From assembly GCA_036392795.1 (NCBI GenBank), contig DASVXH010000022.1:1-18069 (forward strand): a stretch of 18,069 bases of DNA, in the 5' to 3' direction. Of this stretch, positions 13,579 through 18,069 are shown piece by piece. The notes under the pieces are model-generated. The model worked only from the letters and a program-made list of their open reading frames with translations, did not search any database and was not told the origin of the DNA. The translations under genes and the position numbers were made by a program. This stretch comes from JARIHD01 sp036392795. GTDB lineage: Bacteria > Patescibacteriota > Saccharimonadia > Saccharimonadales > UBA4665. Position 1 is the stretch's first letter. Every line of letters starts with the position of its first letter.

Positions 13579-13607
13579 ACATTAGCATATCCCCACTATC
13601 TTCGCAA
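13579..13607 (-). promoter_or_regulatory. Promoter of the CHAP hydrolase gene
   Basis: TTGCGA (13602-13607) and TAATGT (13579-13584) on the minus strand are separated by 17 bases, with TGC before the -10. The -10 region contains the upstream in-frame ATG, which fixes the real translation start at 13552. The expected transcription start is near 13572. Confidence 0.75.
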
Positions 13608-13624
13608 GATTCCCTCTGGCGGCG

Positions 13625-13650
13625 AAAAAGCCCGCATATGTGACGAGCTT
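13625..13650 (-). terminator. Terminator of the ftsE-ftsX operon
   Basis: On the minus strand AAGCTCG and CGGGCTT (one G:T wobble) form a stem with a nine-base loop, followed by TTT and then CGCC. It lies just after the ftsX stop. It separates ftsEX from the hydrolase gene, which is consistent with the hydrolase having its own promoter. Confidence 0.75.
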
Positions 13651-13681
13651 TGCTTCAGATAACTATATTGATAAGTTTCGA

Positions 13682-14626
13682 TTACTTCTTGGTTTTGAAT
13701 TTAAGATACCGCCTGGTTGCAACAATAGATGATGCGGCACCTATGAGTATACCAACTCCTAATTGCATAAGCAAAAAGCGCCAGAAATTGTCACGGAAAT
13801 ACGTAGCCGCGTAATTTATATCCAGTAATCCTAGCGAGGTTGCTTCTAGTGACGAACGCCATACCGCAAACAGTGAGTGAATCAATAGCACCGAAATGAG
13901 CGCCGCCAAAGCCCCATAAATAATACTTTCGACCACAAATGGCCCGCGGATATATGACGTACTGGCGCCCAAAAGTCGCATAATTGTCAGTTCGTCGCGA
14001 CGATTAAAGATTGCCATCTGAATGGTATTAAAGATGATAAGCACGGTCACGATAGCGAATACGATCACGGCGATAATTCCTGCCCGCTCCAGCGTATTAG
14101 CTGAATGTGTAATACGGTCAATTGCTTCTTTGCGGTTGTCAGAATATGACGTTTCATCGGACTGCAGGGCCACGAGTTCGGGTTTGGATAAAAATGCCTT
14201 TAGATCACCCAACTTATTCAGATCGCGTGGCTTGATCTGAATGGTTGCGGGTAAAGGGTTATCAGTCTGCGATACAGCCGCAAGCAGTTCCGGGTTACCA
14301 GCGTTATCTTTGATATATTTTTGCAGAACTTGGTCCTTGGAAATGTAAGTTACACGCTCAACATTCGACATTTTTTTTAGATCACCGATCAGTTCTTCAC
14401 GTTGCTGCGGCGTTATCTCGTCTTTTAGGTACACCGAAACGTCGATGCGATCAGTAATTTGCTTGATAGTGTTCGAAAAAGTAGCGTTTGCAATCAGTGA
14501 AAATAATACGATCGTCAGCGTTACTACCATAACCGCCATGGCTGCTATTGCTAGCCATGCATTGCGCACAAAGTTAACGGCGCCCGTACTTAAAATGCGG
14601 GATAACGTGACTAATTTACGCTTCAT
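13682..14626 (-). CDS. ftsX: Cell-division protein FtsX
   Basis: The product has 314 residues. The layout is that of FtsX: a cytoplasmic basic N-terminus, TM1 (about 22-46), an extracytoplasmic domain of about 130 residues (50-180, with ISVYLKDEIT-like strands such as DVSVYLKDEITPQQ and VTYISKDQVLQKY), and then TM2 (182-207), TM3 (227-250) and TM4 (283-303). The RRDELTIMRLLGAS segment (209-222) after TM2 is the typical coupling region to the ATPase. With FtsE it forms an ABC-type complex that moves no substrate but switches on peptidoglycan hydrolases through the outer loop; the CHAP protein encoded next is the probable target. The ATG overlaps the ftsE stop by four bases (ATGA), so the genes are translationally coupled. 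The gene ends in its own terminator. Confidence 0.95.
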   Translation of the reverse strand: MKRKLVTLSRILSTGAVNFVRNAWLAIAAMAVMVVTLTIVLFSLIANATFSNTIKQITDRIDVSVYLKDEITPQQREELIGDLKKMSNVERVTYISKDQVLQKYIKDNAGNPELLAAVSQTDNPLPATIQIKPRDLNKLGDLKAFLSKPELVALQSDETSYSDNRKEAIDRITHSANTLERAGIIAVIVFAIVTVLIIFNTIQMAIFNRRDELTIMRLLGASTSYIRGPFVVESIIYGALAALISVLLIHSLFAVWRSSLEATSLGLLDINYAATYFRDNFWRFLLMQLGVGILIGAASSIVATRRYLKFKTKK

Positions 14627-15306
14627 AGATTATAGGCCGCCTTTGCGCGGTCGCTTACAATTTGACCGTGCTCGATGGTAACGACGCGACGTTTTAGCTT
14701 ATTCACGATTTCCTGATTATGAGTGGTCAGCAATACAGTTGTTCCGTAACGATTAATCTTCTCCAGTACGGCGATAACGTCCCAAGCGTGTTTGGGGTCC
14801 AGGTTGCCCGTAGGCTCGTCGGCAATCAAAATCTTGGGCTGACGCACAATAGCGCGGGCAATGGCTACACGCTGGCGTTCACCACCCGACAACTCGTAGG
14901 GCATACGCTTTTCTTTACCCTTAAGGTTCACAATATCTAATACTTTGGGTACAGTATGGCGAATTTCGCGGTTTCCCATGCCTACGATTTCCAGCGCAAA
15001 AGCCACATTTTCAAAAACCGTTCGATTGGGCAGTAGTTTAAAATCCTGAAAAACCACGCCAATTTTGCGGCGCAACAGCGGAATGTCTTTGTCCCTCAAT
15101 TTATCGTAGTCAATGCCGCCAACAATAATTTTGCCGCTGCTTTGGCGCTCTTCTCGCGTCAATAATTTAAGCAGCGTTGACTTACCAGCACCACTCTGTC
15201 CCACGACAATGACAAATTCTTTCGGTTCGACATGCAAACTCACACGATCGAGCGCCGGTGTGGCAATGCGACCATATTTCTTTGTTACCCTGTCCAACAA
15301 AATCAT
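14623..15306 (-). CDS. ftsE: Cell-division ATP-binding protein FtsE
   Basis: The product has 227 residues from the ATG at 15306. Reading further upstream in frame to an ATG at 15405 would translate the terminator of the neighbouring transcript (giving LAKESESPALLLF), so that longer start is wrong. MILLDRVTKKYG aligns with usual FtsE N-termini. Walker A GQSGAGKS (36-43), Q-loop VVFQD (84-88), signature LSGGERQ (139-145), Walker B ILIADE (159-164) and the switch His196 are all intact. FtsE is the cytoplasmic ATPase of FtsEX, which couples ATP hydrolysis to activation of septal hydrolases. A TG-G-TACAAT extended -10 ends seven bases before the ATG, predicting a leaderless mRNA; no Shine-Dalgarno is present. 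The TGA overlaps the ftsX ATG. Confidence 0.96.
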   Translation of the reverse strand: MILLDRVTKKYGRIATPALDRVSLHVEPKEFVIVVGQSGAGKSTLLKLLTREERQSSGKIIVGGIDYDKLRDKDIPLLRRKIGVVFQDFKLLPNRTVFENVAFALEIVGMGNREIRHTVPKVLDIVNLKGKEKRMPYELSGGERQRVAIARAIVRQPKILIADEPTGNLDPKHAWDVIAVLEKINRYGTTVLLTTHNQEIVNKLKRRVVTIEHGQIVSDRAKAAYNL

Positions 15307-15313
15307 CCATAGT

Positions 15314-15322
15314 ATTGTACCA
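15314..15322 (-). promoter_or_regulatory. Extended -10 promoter of ftsEX (leaderless geometry)
   Basis: TACAAT at 15314-15319 on the minus strand, preceded by TGG, ends seven bases before the ftsE ATG at 15306. The predicted transcription start coincides with the start codon. No strong -35 is visible. Confidence 0.6.
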
Positions 15323-15356
15323 TAAGCGTTTCTGGTGCCTAGTTGCTGCCTACGCC

Positions 15357-15393
15357 AAAAAAGCAAAAGAGCCGGGCTTTCCGACTCTTTTGC
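15357..15393 (-). terminator. Terminator of the small-ORF transcript
   Basis: On the minus strand GCAAAAGAG and CTCTTTTGC form a nine-base outer stem, continued by a T:G wobble and CGG/CCG pairs around a five-base loop, and followed by TTTTTT. It stops the transcript that starts near 15569 before the ftsE promoter. Confidence 0.9.
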
Positions 15394-15422
15394 TAGAAAC
15401 GTCATGACTTTTTCTATCTACG

Positions 15423-15533
15423 TCAGCGAGATCTCGCATTAGGTTGATCTTCTACTTTTATTGGTTCGGGCAACATAATTGTTGGTTTTAGTTGCGTTAC
15501 TGAACTAATAAAAGTTACGTTGATTTTTGTCAT
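15423..15533 (-). CDS. Small ORF, 36 residues, unknown function
   Basis: The frame runs MTKINVTFISSVTQLKPTIM, then LPEPIKVEDQPNARSR, and stops at TGA. It is the only sizeable frame in a short transcription unit with a near-consensus promoter (15576-15604) and a strong terminator (15357-15393), so a transcript of about 210 bases is expected. An AGGAG (15549-15553) is present, but 15 bases before the ATG, which is further than usual. The peptide has no membrane helix and no motif I recognise. It could be a true small protein, a leader peptide, or an incidental frame in a non-coding RNA. The transcript ends before ftsE, so classical attenuation of ftsE is possible but unproven. A 12-base perfect palindrome overlaps its last codons. 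Confidence 0.45.
   Translation of the reverse strand: MTKINVTFISSVTQLKPTIMLPEPIKVEDQPNARSR
15426..15437. repeat. Perfect 12-base palindrome
   Basis: GCGAGATCTCGC is self-complementary and covers the last codons of the small ORF. It could be a protein-binding site or the stem of an RNA hairpin (with too little loop to fold well), or chance. Confidence 0.3.
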
Positions 15534-15575
15534 ATTTGTTTTTTGTTTCTCCTGTTTATTTTTAACAGTATCTAC

Positions 15576-15604
15576 ATAATAGCATAAGCTTTGTTTTTTG
15601 TCAA
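15576..15604 (-). promoter_or_regulatory. Near-consensus promoter of the small-ORF transcript
   Basis: TTGACA (15599-15604) and TATTAT (15576-15581) on the minus strand are separated by exactly 17 bases, with TGC before the -10. It is the best promoter in the window; the start is expected near 15569. Confidence 0.85.
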
Positions 15605-15651
15605 CATGGTGGAGTGGCGAGTTTGACCCTTCTCTGCACCCTGAGTTAGGA

Positions 15652-15657
15652 TATAGT
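15652..15657 (+). promoter_or_regulatory. -10-like box of the helical-repeat protein gene
   Basis: TATAGT ends nine bases before the ATG at 15667, close to the leaderless geometry of other genes here. A TTGACC at 15623-15628 lies too far (23 bases) for this box but 18 bases from an alternative TAGGAT at 15647-15652. Either way the leader would be under ten bases. Confidence 0.4.
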
Positions 15658-15666
15658 TAAATTCCA

Positions 15667-17079
15667 ATGAACGATAAAACACCCTTTGTTAGCCCTGAAG
15701 CTCGCGCCTACCTACGGCAAGCGCATGAAACCACGCAACTTGTCGAATCACCTTGCGAGCGTGCACGGTTGCTTGGCATAGTGGCCGCGCGGCTTCAGTA
15801 CATAGGAGACAGCGATTGCCTGCTCGTTCTGGAGGAGGCCTGTCAGTCGCTGGAAGAAGCCAAAGCACACGACGATGATGAACTCCACGATACCTGGTTT
15901 GTTGTAGCCGAAGAAACATTAGACCCGACACTCATCAATCAACTGCCTGCTCAGGAAAGAAGTGCTCTACTTGCGGAACGCGCGCTGCGAACCAATGACC
16001 CAGCGTCGCTGGCTGGTGACAACGAGGGACTGGATCTGTATTACACTTTCCGAGCATCACGACACGGCGACAGAGACGCCGCCTACGCAATTAAAGATCC
16101 CGACCATCGGTGTTATGCCCTGCTCTCTCTCGCCAATCATACCCCAGACCCGGAAATGGCAGAATTCTACCGTGAGGAAGCGTGGGCGGCAGCTCTTTCT
16201 TTTAGCCCAGAAAACCGTGCCGGCTGGCAGAGAAGAATCGCCACGCACGGTTCTACCCTTCAATTTATAGACAGGATAGAAAGCCCCGAATTACGCATCA
16301 CCGTATTAAGAGAATTGGGTCTGCCGCTAGGCAGCGACCCAAGCGTAGAATTACTTACCGCCATCCAGCAACGCCTATTATATGAATTGAGCAAAAAAAC
16401 ACTTCGCCCAGCAATACAGAACGAAATCACCATGCTCATGCACAGGATCGCCACCAGATACCTCGACAAAGCATTTGCAGAACTCATTCCTGACCCACAG
16501 TTGCGTAGACGCACGCTGAAGGCCATTGAGTTAAGTGAAGCCGCTAGCCAAAACGATGAATCAATAGGCGACATCCCTCATGACACGCCGGGTCGCAGTA
16601 AGGCCATAGCCGGAGTGGCCGGACGAACAGGCAAATTGATACTGGCCCTCGATATTCCAGAACAACATTTCCGCTTGCAGGCCATCGCTGGAGTGGCCGC
16701 AAAAAACAATGATCAAACCCTCAAAGAAGAGGTTTTCTATGGAGTGAGAAAGTTGCTAGAGAACCTCAATACAGGGGGCGCTAGCAGCATCGAAACCCAT
16801 AATCAAATTGTCGAAATTCTTCTCGTACTTCAAGACGAGTCCATGGTCAAACGACTATTTAGCTACCCCGGCACCGAAGATATAGTCAGTGACATTATCG
16901 TAGAGACGTCCAACGCCGATCTGGCGTTATTGATGCCCAAGGGGCTAGCCCGCGACACAACGTTACAAGACTTGACGGTCAACCTATCTCAACCCGAACT
17001 CATAACAAGAATCGATGATCCCAGCGTTCGCGCTCAAACCTACTTGCACCTTTACGAAAAAGTAACCAAAAAACAGTAA
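15667..17079 (+). CDS. All-helical repeat protein of unknown function
   Basis: The product has 470 residues with no signal peptide, membrane segment or catalytic motif, so it is probably cytoplasmic. It is built of degenerate helical units with the core pattern I-x-D/S-P-x-x-R-x-x-x-L-x-x-(I/L)-A. Clear copies are LVESPCERARLLGIVAARL (25-43), AIKDPDHRCYALLSLA (141-156), IESPELRITVLREL (204-217), LIPDPQLRRRTLKAIEL (273-289), IPEQHFRLQAIAGVAA (330-345) and RIDDPSVRAQTYLHLY (448-463). AIAGVA occurs twice, 26 residues apart (313-318 and 339-344). This suggests a TPR/HEAT-like solenoid that binds other proteins; I cannot name a family. There is no Shine-Dalgarno and a -10-like box just before the ATG. 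The gene lies opposite to prfB and ftsE, between them, and converges on prfB with only nine bases between the stops. Confidence 0.7.
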   Translation: MNDKTPFVSPEARAYLRQAHETTQLVESPCERARLLGIVAARLQYIGDSDCLLVLEEACQSLEEAKAHDDDELHDTWFVVAEETLDPTLINQLPAQERSALLAERALRTNDPASLAGDNEGLDLYYTFRASRHGDRDAAYAIKDPDHRCYALLSLANHTPDPEMAEFYREEAWAAALSFSPENRAGWQRRIATHGSTLQFIDRIESPELRITVLRELGLPLGSDPSVELLTAIQQRLLYELSKKTLRPAIQNEITMLMHRIATRYLDKAFAELIPDPQLRRRTLKAIELSEAASQNDESIGDIPHDTPGRSKAIAGVAGRTGKLILALDIPEQHFRLQAIAGVAAKNNDQTLKEEVFYGVRKLLENLNTGGASSIETHNQIVEILLVLQDESMVKRLFSYPGTEDIVSDIIVETSNADLALLMPKGLARDTTLQDLTVNLSQPELITRIDDPSVRAQTYLHLYEKVTKKQ

Positions 17080-17088
17080 TTGTTTAAG

Positions 17089-18069
17089 CTATTTACTGGC
17101 CAACGAATAATCTAAATATGCGTCTATAAATGCATCCAGGGCGCCATCCAGCACGCCTTCAATATCACTGGTCTCGTACCGCGTTCGCAAGTCCTTGACC
17201 TGCTTGTACGGATGCAGTACGTAACTGCGAATCTGATTGCCCCACTCCGCCGACTGGTTTGGGCCTTTTAATTGCTCCAGCTTTTCCTGGTGCTGCTCTA
17301 GCTGCAACTGGATCAGACGCGACCGTAGAATCGTTAGCGCGGTCTCTCTATTTTGCAGCTGACTGCGTTCGTTTTGGATAGCTACCGAAATGCCCGTCGG
17401 AATATGGGTGACCCGCACTGCCGAATCTGTAGTATTGACCGACTGTCCGCCATGGCCACCGGAGCGGTACACGTCGATACGCAAGTCCTTGCTATCAATC
17501 TCCAGCGCCTCCGGGCTTTCAATTTTGGGCAAAACATCCACTTTAGCAAAACTGGTCTGACGGAGATTACTAGAGTTAAACGGACTTAGCCGCACCAAGC
17601 GATGAACCCCATGCTCACCCTTAAGTTTGCCATACACAAAGTTGCCGCTCAGCGTCAGAGTAACACTTTTTAGACCAGCTTCATCACCCAGTGATTCATC
17701 CAGCATTGTCAGTTTCAGCTTGTTTTTTTCGGCCCAGCGAACATACATGCGCAGGAGCATGCCCGCCCAATCCTGAGCGTCGGTGCCCCCCGCACCTGCG
17801 TAGATAGCCAAAATTACGTCGTAGTCATCATAGGGCCCACTCAACCGTAAATCGGCTTTTAGTGATTCAAATCGTTGCTCCAGCTCCTGCAACTGCCCCA
17901 CCAGCTCATCTGTTAAAGCGTCGTCATTGAGCGCCGCCAATTCCAAAGCGTCTTTCACCTCTTTTTGCACACTCAGCCAGGGGTCAATCCGATTTTTCAG
18001 CTTCGCTTCTTTTGCGCTTATTGTTTGTGCCTTTTGGCTGTCGGTCCAAAAATCCGTCCGTGCCATGGC
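17089..18069 (-). CDS. prfB: Peptide chain release factor 2 (N-terminus beyond the window)
   Basis: The visible frame has 327 codons and is open to the window edge. An ATG at 18066 exists, but MARTDFWTDSQKAQTI aligns with the internal DPDFWDD segment of RF2, which normally lies 25-45 residues after the start. The true start is therefore probably outside, and may include the +1 frameshift site (in-frame UGA near codon 26) found in many prfB genes. The discriminator tripeptide SPF (residues 161-163 counted from that ATG) in RLSPFNSS identifies RF2, which reads UGA and UAA. GGHGGQSVN (203-211) contains the catalytic GGQ. RF2 triggers hydrolysis of the finished peptide in the ribosomal A site. 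Its presence fits UGA being a stop codon here. prfB commonly precedes ftsE; here a reverse-oriented gene intervenes. Confidence 0.95.
   Translation of the reverse strand, partial: AMARTDFWTDSQKAQTISAKEAKLKNRIDPWLSVQKEVKDALELAALNDDALTDELVGQLQELEQRFESLKADLRLSGPYDDYDVILAIYAGAGGTDAQDWAGMLLRMYVRWAEKNKLKLTMLDESLGDEAGLKSVTLTLSGNFVYGKLKGEHGVHRLVRLSPFNSSNLRQTSFAKVDVLPKIESPEALEIDSKDLRIDVYRSGGHGGQSVNTTDSAVRVTHIPTGISVAIQNERSQLQNRETALTILRSRLIQLQLEQHQEKLEQLKGPNQSAEWGNQIRSYVLHPYKQVKDLRTRYETSDIEGVLDGALDAFIDAYLDYSLASK

Noticed and set aside
15307..15405. N-terminal extension of FtsE
   Set aside because: It would translate the terminator hairpin and lies upstream of the ftsE -10 box; family alignment supports the ATG at 15306.
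17080..17088. Terminator between the convergent helical-repeat gene and prfB
   Set aside because: The gap is nine bases and no hairpin with a U tract is visible there or just inside either gene.
1..18069. Recoding of UGA as glycine
   Set aside because: UGA is the natural stop of xseB, ftsE and the small ORF at family-consistent positions, and an RF2 gene is present.
1..18069. Mobile elements, CRISPR arrays, tRNA or rRNA genes
   Set aside because: No spaced direct repeats, transposase motifs, terminal inverted repeats, cloverleaf patterns or rRNA-like segments were seen on either strand.

Overview
The window looks like chromosomal housekeeping DNA from a Candidatus Saccharibacteria (TM7) or closely related Patescibacteria/CPR bacterium. 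This is inferred from compact operons with 1-14 base overlaps, short versions of core enzymes, many single-pass surface proteins with no obvious homologue, and the cluster of release factor 2, FtsE, FtsX, a coiled-coil CHAP hydrolase and an S41 protease. UGA is an ordinary stop here (xseB, ftsE) and an RF2 gene is present, which argues against the UGA=Gly code of Gracilibacteria/SR1. I see no tRNA, rRNA, CRISPR array, IS element or phage gene.

Left part (1-4175, all minus strand). The window opens with the first 164 codons of a degenerate sensor-kinase-like protein. Next comes a single-pass surface protein. Then a four-gene overlapping operon, read leftward from 4175, encodes a flippase-like (LPG synthase TM-type) membrane protein, exonuclease VII large and small subunits (xseA, xseB), and a membrane-anchored methyltransferase. 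A divergent promoter pair at 4176-4267 separates this operon from a rightward Trm11/TrmG10-like RNA methyltransferase gene and ribosomal protein L27 (rpmA), which ends in a strong terminator.

Middle (5847-10994, all minus strand). A 716-residue protein carries a phosphoribosyltransferase-type PRPP loop and a C-terminal HAD phosphatase domain. It is followed by a pyrG plus stand-alone receiver (response regulator) pair and a 244-residue membrane-anchored protein of unknown role.

Right part (11066-18069). This is an envelope/division block: S41 carboxyl-terminal protease (ctp), a PcsB-like coiled-coil plus CHAP peptidoglycan hydrolase, ftsX and ftsE. Next are a 36-codon small ORF with a consensus promoter and its own terminator, a rightward 470-residue all-helical repeat protein, and the body of prfB (RF2), whose N-terminus lies beyond the window. 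The order prfB-ftsE-ftsX is common in bacteria; here the repeat-protein gene and the small ORF sit between prfB and ftsE. FtsEX probably controls the CHAP hydrolase, as in the PcsB paradigm.

The most distinctive signals are regulatory. About half of the promoters carry a TGC directly before the -10 hexamer. Five genes have a -10 box ending 7-9 bases before the start codon, which predicts leaderless or nearly leaderless mRNAs. Three other genes share a TTGact-17-(TGC)TAAT promoter and have no usable Shine-Dalgarno sequence. These promoters also correct two over-extended starts (ftsE and the CHAP hydrolase).
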